Source of the DNA: DATADD01 sp046262355
GTDB lineage: Bacteria > Actinomycetota > CADDZG01 > WHSQ01
Length of the DNA stretch: 64,000 bases
Direction: 5' to 3'
Assembly (NCBI GenBank): GCA_046262355.1
Contig: JBHEMX010000092.1
Span: 1-64,000 of the forward strand
Below the pieces are notes generated by a model. It saw nothing but the letters and a program-made list of their open reading frames with translations. It had not been told where the DNA came from and did no database searches. A program made the translations under genes and the position numbers. Each line of letters begins with the position of its first letter. Positions within the stretch are counted from its first letter, which is position 1. Shown in pieces: positions 31,067-39,568 of this stretch.

Positions 31067-31693
31067 GGCATCAACGTCATCGATGCATCGGGCCGGGTAA
31101 CGGGACGGCGCGAGCTTCCCGATGAGCTCTTCGGCGGCGAAGTCAACGAGGCGGTTCTCCACCAGGTTGTCACCGCGCAGCTGGCCGCGGCGCGCTCCGG
31201 CACCGCGTCTACCAAGACGCGCGCGCAGGTGCGCGGCGGCGGCCAGAAGCCGTGGCGCCAGAAGGGCACGGGCCGCGCCCGGCATGGCTCGACGCGCAGC
31301 CCCATATGGGTCGGCGGAGGCGTCGTGTTCGGACCCAAGCCGCGCGACCACTCGGTGCGCGTCAACAAGAAGATGCGCAAGGCGGCGCTGCGCGGCGCGC
31401 TGGCGAGCAAGGTGGCCGACGGCGCGGTGTGGGTGCTCGACGGATTCGACGACATCAAGACCAAGGCCGCGGCCGCGTGCCTTGCCGCGGCGGATGTGTC
31501 GGGACGCGTGCTGATCGTGCTCGATCCGAACGACTCCGATGCACCGTCCGTGGATCGCGCCTTCCGCAACCTCGACAAGGTTGCGTTCTCGCTCTACGGA
31601 GCGCTGTCGACCTACGATGTGCTGGTCGCCGACGCCATCCTGTTCACTTCGAGCGCAGTCGACGCCTATACCGGAAAGGACTCAGGCGGATGA
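31061..31693 (+). CDS. rplD: 50S ribosomal protein L4
   Basis: L4 (210 residues) lines the peptide exit tunnel and in some bacteria regulates the S10 operon. The internal loop region VRGGGQKPWRQKGTGRARHGSTRSPIWVGGGVVFGPKPRDHS is conserved in pattern (excerpts QKPWRQKGTGRARHG, GVVFGPKPRDH). The GTG start lies in the right copy of the target-site duplication, with GGTGGGG about 5 nt upstream supplied by the inserted element. Its stop overlaps the rplW start. Confidence 0.96.
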   Translation: MVGINVIDASGRVTGRRELPDELFGGEVNEAVLHQVVTAQLAAARSGTASTKTRAQVRGGGQKPWRQKGTGRARHGSTRSPIWVGGGVVFGPKPRDHSVRVNKKMRKAALRGALASKVADGAVWVLDGFDDIKTKAAAACLAAADVSGRVLIVLDPNDSDAPSVDRAFRNLDKVAFSLYGALSTYDVLVADAILFTSSAVDAYTGKDSGG

Positions 31694-31995
31694 GCGGATC
31701 GACGAAGTCGGACGCGCGCGATGTCATCCTCGCCCCGGTCGTAAGCGAGAAGTCATATTCCTTGCTCGATCAGAACACCTACACGTTCATCGTGCATCCC
31801 AAGGCCAACAAGACTGAGATCCGAAAGGCCGTCGAGTCCATCTGGAACGTCTCGGTCGATAAGGTCAACACGATCAACCGAAAGGGCAAGTCCAAGCAGT
31901 TCCGCCACGCGATGGGCCGCCGTCCGGACACGAAGCGAGCGATCGTCAAGCTCGCCGAAGGCGACCGGATCGAGATCTTCGAGCAGCAGGCGTAG
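31690..31995 (+). CDS. rplW: 50S ribosomal protein L23
   Basis: L23 (101 residues) lies at the tunnel exit and is the docking site for trigger factor and SRP. Recognisable segments are DVILAPVVSEKSYSLLDQNTY and VNTINRKGKSKQFRHAMGRR. The ATG overlaps the rplD stop (ATGA), so the two are translationally coupled; rplB follows by 10 nt. Confidence 0.96.
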   Translation: MSGSTKSDARDVILAPVVSEKSYSLLDQNTYTFIVHPKANKTEIRKAVESIWNVSVDKVNTINRKGKSKQFRHAMGRRPDTKRAIVKLAEGDRIEIFEQQA

Positions 31996-32005
31996 GGGGA
32001 CAGCG

Positions 32006-32839
32006 ATGCCGATCCGCAAAGCCAAGCCAACCTCGCCGGCCAGGCGCTTCCAGACGTTCACCGACTTCCGCGAGGTGACGCGCACCGATCCCGAGAAGGG
32101 CCTGCTCGAGCCGAACCCGAAGAAGGCCGGACGCAACAGTTACGGTCGCATCACGTCGCGCCACCAGGGTGGAGGAACCAAGCGCCGCTACCGCGTCGTC
32201 GACTTCCGCCGAAACAAGGATGGAGTGCGGGCCAAGGTCGCTCACGTCGAGTACGACCCGAACCGCAACGCGCGCCTCGCGCTGCTGCACTACGCGGACG
32301 GCGAGAAGCGATACATCCTGATGCCCAACCGGCTCAAGGTGGGCGACGTGATCCAGTCGGGGGCTTCCGCCGAGATCAGGCCCGGCAATGCGCTACCGCT
32401 TCGCAACATCCCGGTCGGCACGGTCATCCACAACGTCGAGCTCAAGCCCGGCGCGGGTGGAAAGATGGCTCGCTCCGCCGGCTCGTCGGTGCAACTCGTC
32501 GCCAAGGAAGGCCGCATGGCGTCGCTCAGGCTCCCGTCGGGGGAGACGCGCCTGGTGGCGATGGACTGCCGGGCGACGATCGGCGAGGTCGGCAATCCCG
32601 AGGCCGAGCTCGTCTCGATCGGCAAGGCGGGGCGCGCGCGCTGGAAGGGTCGTCGCCCCAAGGTCCGAGGTGTTGCCATGAACCCGGTCGATCACCCGCT
32701 CGGCGGCGGCGAGGGTAAGTCCTCGGGCGGACGCCACCCCACGAGCCCGTGGGGCAAGAAGGAGGGCCGCACGCGCAAGAAGAAGCCGTCGGACGCGCTC
32801 ATCGTGCGGCGCCGGCGCAGCAAGAAGAGAGGCCGCTAG
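32006..32839 (+). CDS. rplB: 50S ribosomal protein L2
   Basis: L2 (277 residues) is a primary 23S rRNA-binding protein needed for subunit association and peptidyl transfer. The C-terminal signature KVRGVAMNPVDHPLGGGEG with its conserved histidine is intact, as are SYGRITSRHQGGGTKRRYR and AGRNSYGR at the N-terminal end. Normal length, with a basic C-terminus ending RRSKKRGR. rpsS follows after 31 nt. Confidence 0.97.
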   Translation: MPIRKAKPTSPARRFQTFTDFREVTRTDPEKGLLEPNPKKAGRNSYGRITSRHQGGGTKRRYRVVDFRRNKDGVRAKVAHVEYDPNRNARLALLHYADGEKRYILMPNRLKVGDVIQSGASAEIRPGNALPLRNIPVGTVIHNVELKPGAGGKMARSAGSSVQLVAKEGRMASLRLPSGETRLVAMDCRATIGEVGNPEAELVSIGKAGRARWKGRRPKVRGVAMNPVDHPLGGGEGKSSGGRHPTSPWGKKEGRTRKKKPSDALIVRRRRSKKRGR

Positions 32840-32870
32840 ATGGACGACAGCCTTACCAGGAGGTCCATTA

Positions 32871-33155
32871 GTGCCCCGTAGCTTGAAGAAGGGTCCGTTC
32901 GTCGACGATCACCTGCTGGTCAAGGTCGTCGAGATGAACAACCGCAACGAGAAGCGTGTGATCAAGACATGGTCGCGGCGCTCGACGATCGTGCCGGAGA
33001 TGATCGGACACACCCTCGCGGTGCACGACGGGCGCAAGCACGTACCCGTCTACATCACCGAGTCGATGATCGGTCACAAGCTCGGGGAGTTCGCACCGAC
33101 GCGTGCGTTCCGCACGCACGGCGGCTCGGCGGAGAGATCGACAAGGGTTAGGTGA
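32871..33155 (+). CDS. rpsS: 30S ribosomal protein S19
   Basis: S19 (94 residues) is located in the 30S head near the A-site finger. The family core PRSLKKGPFVDDHLL, KTWSRRSTIVPEMIGHTLAVHDGRKHVPVYITESMIGHKLGEFAPTR is recognisable (excerpt SRRSTIVPEMIGHT). It starts at GTG 32871 with an AGGAGG ribosome binding site, and its stop overlaps the rplV start as TGATG. Confidence 0.97.
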   Translation: MPRSLKKGPFVDDHLLVKVVEMNNRNEKRVIKTWSRRSTIVPEMIGHTLAVHDGRKHVPVYITESMIGHKLGEFAPTRAFRTHGGSAERSTRVR

Positions 33156-33688
33156 TGGCGAGGAAGATGGCGCCCGAGGCGCAAGAGGCGATCGCGACGG
33201 CGAGGTTCATCAGGATCTCGCCGACCAAGGCGCGCCAGGTCGTGGACCTGATCCGCGCCCGGCACGTCGACGACGCGCGGCGCGTGCTCAGATTCTCCGA
33301 GCGGTCGGCGTCCACGCCCGTCGGCAAGGTCCTGGAGTCGGCGATCGCCAATGCCGAGCACAACCGCGGCCTGCCCGCCGACGAGCTCGTCGTTGCCCGG
33401 GCGTGGGTCGACGAAGGCCCCACGCTGCGCCGGTACCGGCCTCGGGCCCTCGGGCGCGCGACGCGCATCAGAAAGCGCACCTGCCACATCTCGATCGTGG
33501 TGGGAAGGACCGAGGACGCGAGCGACTCCAGGCCCGAAGCAGCTCCTCGGCGCGAGCGGCGCGCCCGCCGAGCGAGCGGGACGGAGGGCGCCGACGCGGC
33601 CGCGAGCCCCGCGACCGAGGCGGCTCCGGAGGCCACCTCGCGCACCGAAGAGATGGATAGGCACGCAGCGAACGAGAGGGAGTCATAG
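33155..33688 (+). CDS. rplV: 50S ribosomal protein L22 with C-terminal extension
   Basis: L22 (177 residues) contacts all 23S rRNA domains and lines the exit tunnel. The core ends around residue 112 at TCHISIVVGR, after the tunnel hairpin (PTLRRYRPRALGRATRIRKR). About 60 further residues are Ala/Arg/Glu-rich and low in complexity, making the protein longer than the usual 110-120. The ATG at 33155 overlaps the rpsS stop; a GTG one codon upstream is possible. rpsC follows after 4 nt. Confidence 0.95.
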   Translation: MARKMAPEAQEAIATARFIRISPTKARQVVDLIRARHVDDARRVLRFSERSASTPVGKVLESAIANAEHNRGLPADELVVARAWVDEGPTLRRYRPRALGRATRIRKRTCHISIVVGRTEDASDSRPEAAPRRERRARRASGTEGADAAASPATEAAPEATSRTEEMDRHAANERES

Positions 33689-33692
33689 AGCG

Positions 33693-34616
33693 ATGGGTCA
33701 GAAGGTTCACCCCTACGGCTTCCGCCTCGGCATCCACACCGACTGGAAGTCGCGCTGGTTCAGCGAGAAGCAGTACCGCGAGTACCTCGAGGCGGACCTG
33801 CGCATCAGGGAGTACCTGCTCGGCGAGCTCCCGCATGCAGGCATCAGCCGGGTGGACATCGAGCGGACGCGCGAGCGTGTGCGCATCGATGCGCACACGG
33901 CGCGCCCCGGCATCGTGATCGGACGGCGCGGTTCCGAGGCCGAGAGGCTGCGCTCCCGCCTCGAGTACATGGAGCAGAAGATCTACGGCAAGCCCGTGGA
34001 CGTGCGCCTCAACATCATCGAGGTCAAGCAGCCGGAGCTTGACGCGCAGCTCATCGCCCAGGGCATAGCGGAACAGCTCGCCAGCCGGGTGTCGTTCCGG
34101 CGGGCGATGAAGAAGGCGGTCGGAACCTCGATGCGCCACGGGGCGAAAGGCATCCGCGTTCAGTGCGGGGGACGGCTGGGCGGCGCCGAGATGAGCCGCA
34201 CCGAGTGGTACATCGATGGGCAGATGCCGCTGCACACCCTGCGCGCGGACATCGATTACGGCTTCGCCGAGGCGCGCACGACCTTTGGGCGCATCGGCTG
34301 CAAGGTGTGGATCTATCGGGGGCCGTTCCAAGACCTCTATGCGTCGGCGCGCGACGCGGCGCGCCTGCGCCGGGAGGCCGCGCTTGCAGCGGGCGAGACC
34401 GTTGGGCGCGGCGCCGAGGAGCGCGCGGGCCGGGCACCGCGGCGCGACTCGAACATCGCTCGCCGGCCACAAGGACCGCCCGCGGATGCGGCGTTGGGCA
34501 AGTCGTCGTCGAGCCCTCTCCCGAGGGAGGACCCGGTCAAGAAGGGGACGCCCTCGGCGGACGCGACCGGTGCGACCCCGGCAGATGTGGACCACAGCCG
34601 GGAGGGTGGTGCATAG
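33693..34616 (+). CDS. rpsC: 30S ribosomal protein S3 with C-terminal extension
   Basis: S3 (307 residues) is part of the mRNA entry channel and helicase. The N-terminus MGQKVHPYGFRLGI, the KH-domain segment RPGIVIGRRGSEAERLR and the C-terminal domain (GAKGIRVQCGGRLGGAEMSRTEW) are intact. About 75 residues of Ala/Pro/Glu-rich sequence follow the core, a tail comparable to those on L22 and L17. rplP starts one base after its stop codon. Confidence 0.96.
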   Translation: MGQKVHPYGFRLGIHTDWKSRWFSEKQYREYLEADLRIREYLLGELPHAGISRVDIERTRERVRIDAHTARPGIVIGRRGSEAERLRSRLEYMEQKIYGKPVDVRLNIIEVKQPELDAQLIAQGIAEQLASRVSFRRAMKKAVGTSMRHGAKGIRVQCGGRLGGAEMSRTEWYIDGQMPLHTLRADIDYGFAEARTTFGRIGCKVWIYRGPFQDLYASARDAARLRREAALAAGETVGRGAEERAGRAPRRDSNIARRPQGPPADAALGKSSSSPLPREDPVKKGTPSADATGATPADVDHSREGGA

Positions 34617-34617
34617 C

Positions 34618-35043
34618 GTGCTGCAGCCGCGCAAGACCAAGCACCGCAAACAGCATCGTGGCCGCATGCGCGGTCGGGCGAAGGGCGGCACGACCGTCAA
34701 CTTCGGCGACTTCGGGCTGATGGCGCTCGAGCCGGGGTGGATCTCGAACCGCCAGATCGAGGCGGCTCGTATCGCCATGACGCGACACATCCGTCGCGGC
34801 GGCAAGGTGTGGATAAACATCTTTCCCGACAAGCCGGTCACGAAGAAGCCGGCGGAGACCCGCATGGGCTCGGGCAAGGGCAATCCGGAGGCATGGGTCG
34901 CCGTCGTGAAGCCCGGGCGCGTGATGTTCGAGCTTGCCGGCGTGCCGGAGCCACTGGCGCGCGAGGCCATCCGGCTCGCCGCTCACAAGCTTCCGGTGAA
35001 GTGCAGGTTCGTCGCTCGCGAGCAGACGATGGAGGTGCAGTGA
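34618..35043 (+). CDS. rplP: 50S ribosomal protein L16
   Basis: L16 (141 residues) helps position the A-site tRNA and is a late assembly factor. The family pattern LQPRKTKHRKQHRGRMRG at the start, RRGGKVWINIFPDKPVTKKPAETRMGSGKG in the middle (excerpt WINIFPDKPVTKKP) and REAIRLAAHKLPVKCRFV near the end are present. It starts at GTG 34618 and overlaps rpmC by one base (TGATG). Confidence 0.97.
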   Translation: MLQPRKTKHRKQHRGRMRGRAKGGTTVNFGDFGLMALEPGWISNRQIEAARIAMTRHIRRGGKVWINIFPDKPVTKKPAETRMGSGKGNPEAWVAVVKPGRVMFELAGVPEPLAREAIRLAAHKLPVKCRFVAREQTMEVQ

Positions 35044-35258
35044 TGGCCACGGCGTCTGAGATCCGGGATCTCTCCGACGACGAGCTCGAGGTGCGGCTCA
35101 CGGAGACCAAGGAGGAGCTCTTCAACCTCCGTTTCCAGAACGCGACGGGACAGCTCGACAACTATCGGCGTCTCGCGCTGTTGCGCAAGGATGTCGCTCG
35201 CATCAACACGATCATGCGCGAGCGCCAGCTTGTGCAAGAAGCGGGAGGTGAAGTATGA
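35043..35258 (+). CDS. rpmC: 50S ribosomal protein L29
   Basis: L29 (71 residues) lies next to L23 at the tunnel exit. The two-helix fold is recognisable from EIRDLSDDELEVRLTETKEELFNLRFQ and LRKDVARINTIMRER. Its start overlaps the rplP stop and its stop overlaps the rpsQ start (ATGA), indicating tight translational coupling. Confidence 0.96.
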   Translation: MATASEIRDLSDDELEVRLTETKEELFNLRFQNATGQLDNYRRLALLRKDVARINTIMRERQLVQEAGGEV

Positions 35259-35533
35259 GCATGGCGGAGACGAGCATCTCCGAGCGTGGCAAGCGCAAGG
35301 CGCGCATGGGGCGCGTCGTGTCCGATGCGATGGACAAGACCGTCGTCGTGGAGGTGCGCGACGCCACGGCGCATCGAACGTACGGAAAGATCGTGCGTAG
35401 AAGCAAGCGACTCAAGGCGCACGACGAGGGCAATGAAGCGGCGATCGGCGACACCGTCCGGATCGCGGAGACGCGACCGATGGCGAAGAGCAAGCGCTGG
35501 CGCGTCGTGGAGATAGTGGAAAAGGCGAAGTGA
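35255..35533 (+). CDS. rpsQ: 30S ribosomal protein S17
   Basis: S17 (92 residues) is an early 16S rRNA-binding OB-fold protein. The segments RKARMGRVVSDAMDKTVVVEV and GDTVRIAETRPMAKSKRWRVVEIVEKA match the family. It has a slightly extended N-terminus (MSMAETSISER). It overlaps both neighbours by 4 nt. Confidence 0.96.
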   Translation: MSMAETSISERGKRKARMGRVVSDAMDKTVVVEVRDATAHRTYGKIVRRSKRLKAHDEGNEAAIGDTVRIAETRPMAKSKRWRVVEIVEKAK

Positions 35534-35898
35534 TACAGCAGGAAACGAGATGCCGTGTGGCCGACAACACGGGCGCGCGCGAGGTCCTTGTCATCAAGGT
35601 CCTCGGCGGCTCGAGACGGCGCTACGCGGGCATCGGCGACGTCGTCGTGTGCACCGTCAAGGATGCGATCCCGGGTGCCGGCGTCAAGCGCTCCGAGGTC
35701 GTCAAGGCGGTGGTCGTGCGGACCGCGAAGGAACGTCGCCGGGGCGACGGCTCCTACATCCGCTTCGACGACAACGCCGTCGTGATCGTGGACAACCAGA
35801 TGCAGCCGCGCGGGACGCGCATCTTCGGCCCCGTGGCGCGCGAGCTGAGGGAGAAGCGGTTCATGAGGATCGTATCCCTGGCGCCGGAGGTGTTGTAG
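35530..35898 (+). CDS. rplN: 50S ribosomal protein L14
   Basis: L14 (122 residues) forms part of the intersubunit bridge B8. Family features include MIQQETRCRVADNTGAREV at the start, the motif GSYIRFDDNAVVIV and the C-terminal GPVARELREKRFMRIVSLAPEVL. The GTG start overlaps the rpsQ stop (GTGA), and its stop overlaps the rplX start (TAGTG). Confidence 0.97.
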   Translation: MIQQETRCRVADNTGAREVLVIKVLGGSRRRYAGIGDVVVCTVKDAIPGAGVKRSEVVKAVVVRTAKERRRGDGSYIRFDDNAVVIVDNQMQPRGTRIFGPVARELREKRFMRIVSLAPEVL

Positions 35899-36218
35899 TG
35901 GCAGCAAGGGTCAGGAAGGGCGACGAGGTGGCCGTGATCGCCGGCAAGGATCTCGGTGTGCGCGGACGCGTGCTGGAGGTCGACCCTCGCAAGGGGCGTG
36001 TCCTCGTCGAGGGCGTCAACCGCGTCACGCGACACGAGAAGATCCGCATGAACAGGCGGGGCGGCCAGGAAGGCGGCATCGCGCACAAGGAGGCGCACGT
36101 CGACATCTCCAACGTGGCGCTCGTGTGCCCGACCGACGGTCCGACGCGCGTAGGCGCGCGAGTGGACGCATCGGGGGCCAAGGCGCGCGTATGTGTCAAG
36201 TGCGGGACGGAGCTCTAG
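35898..36218 (+). CDS. rplX: 50S ribosomal protein L24
   Basis: L24 (106 residues) initiates 50S assembly. The KOW motif appears as RKGDEVAVIAGKDLGVRGRVLEVDPRKGRVLVEGVN (excerpt GDEVAVIAGKDLGVRGRV). The C-terminal part holds VCPTD and VCVKCG cysteines that may form a zinc site, as in some L24 proteins. It starts at GTG 35898, sharing one base with the rplN stop codon. Confidence 0.96.
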   Translation: MAARVRKGDEVAVIAGKDLGVRGRVLEVDPRKGRVLVEGVNRVTRHEKIRMNRRGGQEGGIAHKEAHVDISNVALVCPTDGPTRVGARVDASGAKARVCVKCGTEL

Positions 36219-36220
36219 AG

Positions 36221-36778
36221 ATGACTTCCACCTACACCCCGAGGATGAAAGAGCGGTACCGCGACGAGCTGCGCGAGAAGCTCCGAGAGGAGCTCGGGCT
36301 GGGGAACATCATGGAGGTGCCGACGGTCGAGAAGATCGTGGTCAACATCGGCGTCGGCGAGGCGTCGCGTGACGCCAAGATGATGGACGGCGCGGTGCGC
36401 GATCTCACCACGATCACCGGCCAGAAGCCGGCGGTGCGACGTGCGCGCCGGTCGATAGCGACCTTCAAGATCCGTCAGGGGATGCCGATCGGGGCGGCCA
36501 CGACGTTGAGGGGCGACCGCATGTGGGACTTCCTCGACCGCTTGCTCGCGGTCGTCCTGCCTCGCATACGCGACTTCCGGGGTCTGAATCCGGGGTCGTT
36601 CGACGGTGGCGGGAACTACAGCTTCGGAGTGACGGAGCAGCTCGTGTTCCCGGAGATCGACTACGACTCGATCGATGCGACGCGCGGGATGAACATCACG
36701 ATGGTTACCACGGCGGATGACGACGAACAGGGACGGGCTTTGCTGAGGGCACTCGGCTTCCCCTTCCAAGAGATCTGA
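36221..36778 (+). CDS. rplE: 50S ribosomal protein L5
   Basis: L5 (185 residues) binds 5S rRNA and contacts P-site tRNA. Recognisable segments are VPTVEKIVVNIGVGEASRD, TGQKPAVRRARRSIATFKIRQGMPIG and GLNPGSFDGGGNYSFGVTEQLVFPEIDYD. The ATG at 36221 is 2 nt after the rplX stop, which fixes the start. rpsZ follows after 11 nt. Confidence 0.97.
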   Translation: MTSTYTPRMKERYRDELREKLREELGLGNIMEVPTVEKIVVNIGVGEASRDAKMMDGAVRDLTTITGQKPAVRRARRSIATFKIRQGMPIGAATTLRGDRMWDFLDRLLAVVLPRIRDFRGLNPGSFDGGGNYSFGVTEQLVFPEIDYDSIDATRGMNITMVTTADDDEQGRALLRALGFPFQEI

Positions 36779-36789
36779 GAGGTTCGACG

Positions 36790-36975
36790 ATGGCGAAGAA
36801 GGCTCTGCGCAACAAGGCGCAAGCGAAACCGAAGTTCAGGATGCGCGCTTACACCAGGTGTGTCCGATGCGGACGTTCACGCGCTGTGTACAAGCGCTTC
36901 GGGCTGTGCCGTCTCTGCTTCAGGGAGATGGCCCATACCGGAGAGATACCGGGTATCACGAAGGCGAGTTGGTGA
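36790..36975 (+). CDS. rpsZ: 30S ribosomal protein S14, zinc-binding type
   Basis: A 61-residue S14 of the short zinc-containing class. Two knuckles are visible, CVRCG and CRLCF, within YTRCVRCGRSRAVYKRFGLCRLCFRE, and the terminal GITKASW is typical. It lies at the standard place between rplE and rpsH. No zinc-independent paralogue is found in the window. Confidence 0.97.
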   Translation: MAKKALRNKAQAKPKFRMRAYTRCVRCGRSRAVYKRFGLCRLCFREMAHTGEIPGITKASW

Positions 36976-36978
36976 GTC

Positions 36979-37377
36979 ATGACGATGACCGACCCCATCG
37001 CCGACATGCTTGCTCGCATCCGCAACGCGACGACCGCGGCGCACGACGACGTGTTGATCCCGGCGTCGAAGATCAAGGAGAGCATCGCGCGCATACTTGT
37101 CGATGAGGGCTTCGTCGACTCCTACGAGGTCGTCGACGAGACGCCGCATGCTGCGATCAAGGTGAAGTTGCGTTATGACGAAGAGCGTGAGTCGGCGATC
37201 GCGGGGATCCGCCGAGTCTCCAAGCCGGGTCGGCGGGTGTACCGAGGGGCGACCGATCTGCCGCGCGTGCTCGGCGGGCTCGGCGTCGCGATCATCTCGA
37301 CGTCCCAGGGGCTCATGACGGACAAGCAGGCGAGGCGCGCCCGGGTCGGTGGCGAGATCCTCGCGTACGTGTGGTGA
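36979..37377 (+). CDS. rpsH: 30S ribosomal protein S8
   Basis: S8 (132 residues) is a primary 16S rRNA binder and, in enterobacteria, the repressor of the spc operon. The signature MTDPIADMLARIRNA and the C-terminal STSQGLMTDKQARRARVGGEILAYVW are present. The ATG follows the rpsZ stop by 3 nt. Confidence 0.97.
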   Translation: MTMTDPIADMLARIRNATTAAHDDVLIPASKIKESIARILVDEGFVDSYEVVDETPHAAIKVKLRYDEERESAIAGIRRVSKPGRRVYRGATDLPRVLGGLGVAIISTSQGLMTDKQARRARVGGEILAYVW

Positions 37378-37411
37378 TCGGCGTGCAGGCAGTTTCCTCG
37401 GAGGTCGTGAG

Positions 37412-37948
37412 ATGTCTCGCATAGGACAGAGCCCGGTTGCGGTTCCTTCGGCGGTTGAGGTCGACATCGCGCGCCACCACATCACCGTGAAGGGTCCGAG
37501 GGGAGAGCTCGAACGCGACATCCCGAAGGGGATCAGCGTCGAACGCACCGACGGCGAGCTGCGCGTCGTTCGCCGCGGCGATGAACGCCAGGTGCGGGCC
37601 CTGCATGGGCTCATGCGTTCGCTGATCGCGAACATGGTCCAGGGTGTCACGGACGGTTATCAGAAGACGCTCGAGATCCAGGGAGTCGGGTACCGTGCGC
37701 AGAAGCGCGGCAACGACCTCGAGCTGGCGGTCGGCTACTCGCACTCCGTGACCAAGCCGGCGCCCGCGGGCATCGAGTTCGACGTACCGACCCCGACGAG
37801 AATCGTCGTGCGGGGCATCGACAAGGAGCTCGTCGGCCAGACCGCCGCCGAGATCCGGTCGATCCGCAAGCCGGAGCCGTACAAGGGCAAGGGCATCCGC
37901 TACGAGGGCGAGCACGTTCGACGCAAGGGCGGCAAGGCCGCGAAGTGA
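37412..37948 (+). CDS. rplF: 50S ribosomal protein L6
   Basis: L6 (178 residues) supports the factor-binding region near the sarcin-ricin loop. The start MSRIGQSPVAVPSAV and the C-terminal signature IRSIRKPEPYKGKGIRYEGEHVRRKGGKAAK are intact. ATG 37412 is chosen because the residues match the family from the first codon and GGAGG is 7 nt upstream. rplR follows after 25 nt. Confidence 0.97.
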   Translation: MSRIGQSPVAVPSAVEVDIARHHITVKGPRGELERDIPKGISVERTDGELRVVRRGDERQVRALHGLMRSLIANMVQGVTDGYQKTLEIQGVGYRAQKRGNDLELAVGYSHSVTKPAPAGIEFDVPTPTRIVVRGIDKELVGQTAAEIRSIRKPEPYKGKGIRYEGEHVRRKGGKAAK

Positions 37949-37973
37949 CGAGAGAGGGAAGGCAAGAGACGCC

Positions 37974-38330
37974 GTGAAGGCCGAAGAGAAGGTGCGGGGA
38001 AGAAGCAGGCGGCATCGCCGCGTGCGCAAGAAGATATTCGGCGTCGCCGAGCGTCCCCGGCTCGCGGTCTACCGCTCCAACCGTCATGTCTACGCTCAGC
38101 TGATCGACGACGCGGCGGGCAGGACGCTCGCGTCGGCGTCGACGTTGAAGGACGCGGCCTCGAGCGACGGAAGCCCCAAGGAGAGAGCCAAGGCCGTCGG
38201 CTCCGCGCTCGCGAGCCGGGCCAAGGACGCCGGCATCAGCGAGGCGATATTCGACCGCGGCGGGTTCCGGTTCCACGGTCGTGTGAAGGCGATCGCAGAC
38301 GGGGCCCGTGAGGGCGGGCTTAGGTTCTAG
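37974..38330 (+). CDS. rplR: 50S ribosomal protein L18
   Basis: L18 (118 residues) binds 5S rRNA with L5 and L25. The motifs RRHRRVRKKIFGVAERPRLAVYRSNRHVYAQLIDD and FDRGGFRFHGRVKAIADGAREGGLRF match the family. It starts at GTG 37974, followed by rpsE after 11 nt. Confidence 0.96.
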   Translation: MKAEEKVRGRSRRHRRVRKKIFGVAERPRLAVYRSNRHVYAQLIDDAAGRTLASASTLKDAASSDGSPKERAKAVGSALASRAKDAGISEAIFDRGGFRFHGRVKAIADGAREGGLRF

Positions 38331-38341
38331 GAAGGGACTCG

Positions 38342-38899
38342 ATGACACGAACGCCACGGGGTGGTCGCGGAGGACGAGACGACGACCGCTCGCAGTACGA
38401 GGAGAGGGTCGTCTCGATCAACCGCGTCGCCAAGGTGGTCAAGGGCGGGCGCCGCTTCTCGTTCACCGCGCTCGTGGTGGTCGGCGACGGCGCCGGGCAG
38501 GTCGGGGTCGGCTACGGCAAGGCGCGCGAGGTCCCGGCTGCGATCCAGAAAGGCATCGAGGACGCCAAGCGCAACTTCTTTAGGGTCCCCATGATCGGTC
38601 AGACGATCATCCACGAGATCATCGGCGAGGACTCGGCTGCCGTCGTGCTGCTCAAGCCCGCTTCCCCCGGTACAGGGGTCATCGCCGGCGGACCCGTGCG
38701 CGCGGTCGTCGAGTGCGCCGGCATCCGGGACATCCTTTCGAAGTCGCTGGGGTCCGACAACCCCATCAACATCGTGCATGCGACCGTGAAGGGCCTCAAA
38801 GGGATCAAGACCGCAGAGCAGATCGCCAAGCGGCGCCGCAAGACGCCGGCGGAGGTTGCGCCGTCCTACCTCCTCGATGGAGCAGGGGCGGGCAAGTGA
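38342..38899 (+). CDS. rpsE: 30S ribosomal protein S5
   Basis: S5 (185 residues) contributes to decoding accuracy and the mRNA entry channel. The double-stranded RNA-binding-like domain FSFTALVVVGDGAGQVGVGYGKAREVPAAIQKGIEDAKRN is recognisable (excerpt GQVGVGYGKAREVPAAI), as is GTGVIAGGPVRAVVECAGI. The N-terminus is Arg/Gly-rich. Length is within the usual range. Confidence 0.97.
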   Translation: MTRTPRGGRGGRDDDRSQYEERVVSINRVAKVVKGGRRFSFTALVVVGDGAGQVGVGYGKAREVPAAIQKGIEDAKRNFFRVPMIGQTIIHEIIGEDSAAVVLLKPASPGTGVIAGGPVRAVVECAGIRDILSKSLGSDNPINIVHATVKGLKGIKTAEQIAKRRRKTPAEVAPSYLLDGAGAGK

Positions 38900-38924
38900 T
38901 CGAAGTATCAAGGACGGGTTCGCT

Positions 38925-39110
38925 ATGGCGAAGGTGAAGGTGACACAGGTGCGGTCCGCCCTCGACCGGGGCGCCAAGCAGCGCGGAACGATGCGCGCGC
39001 TCGGCATCAAGCGCTTGGGCCAGTCGGTCGTGCACGAGGACCGGCCGGAGATCAGAGGCATGATCCGCGCCGTGCGCCACCTCGTCGACGTAGAGGAGAT
39101 GGCGGGATGA
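38925..39110 (+). CDS. rpmD: 50S ribosomal protein L30
   Basis: L30 (61 residues) is a small two-stranded rRNA-binding protein. KVKVTQVRSALDRGAKQRGTMRALGIKRLGQSVVHEDRPEIRGMI is the full family pattern (excerpt LGIKRLGQSVVHEDRPEIRG). ATG 38925 is the first plausible start; the longer frame upstream overlaps rpsE and is not L30-like. Its stop overlaps the rplO start. Confidence 0.95.
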   Translation: MAKVKVTQVRSALDRGAKQRGTMRALGIKRLGQSVVHEDRPEIRGMIRAVRHLVDVEEMAG

Positions 39111-39568
39111 AGCCACACGAGCTGAGACCGGCTGAGGGCTCGCACAAGCGGGGCAAGCGGGTGGGACGAGGAGAGGGTTCTGGGCGCGGCAAGACGGCCG
39201 GGCGCGGGACCAAGGGCACCAACGCGCGCGGCAGCGTCAAGGCGTTCTTCGAGGGCGGGCAGATGCCTCTCGTGCGGCGCGTTCCCAAACTCAAGGGGTT
39301 CAACCCGCCGAGCCGCAAGAGCTACGGAGCCGTAAACGTCGAAGCTCTCGCGCGCAACCAAGGCGACGATATCGGTCCCGACGAACTGAGAACGGCCGGC
39401 CTCGTGCGAAAGCGCGACAAGCTCGTGAAGATCCTCGGTTCCGGCCGGATCGACCGCTCCGTCACGGTGCGCGCACACGCCTTCAGTGGATCGGCGCGCG
39501 CCAAGATCGAGGCGGCCGGCGGAACGGCAGAGGTCATCTCGCTCGAGCAGAGTGAGGGCGCCCGGTGA
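39107..39568 (+). CDS. rplO: 50S ribosomal protein L15
   Basis: L15 (153 residues) is a late-assembly 50S protein. The glycine-rich N-terminal tail KRGKRVGRGEGSGRGKTAGRGTKG and the GGQMPLVRRVPKLKGFNPP segment are typical. It overlaps rpmD and secY by 4 nt each (ATGA and GTGA). Confidence 0.96.
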   Translation: MKPHELRPAEGSHKRGKRVGRGEGSGRGKTAGRGTKGTNARGSVKAFFEGGQMPLVRRVPKLKGFNPPSRKSYGAVNVEALARNQGDDIGPDELRTAGLVRKRDKLVKILGSGRIDRSVTVRAHAFSGSARAKIEAAGGTAEVISLEQSEGAR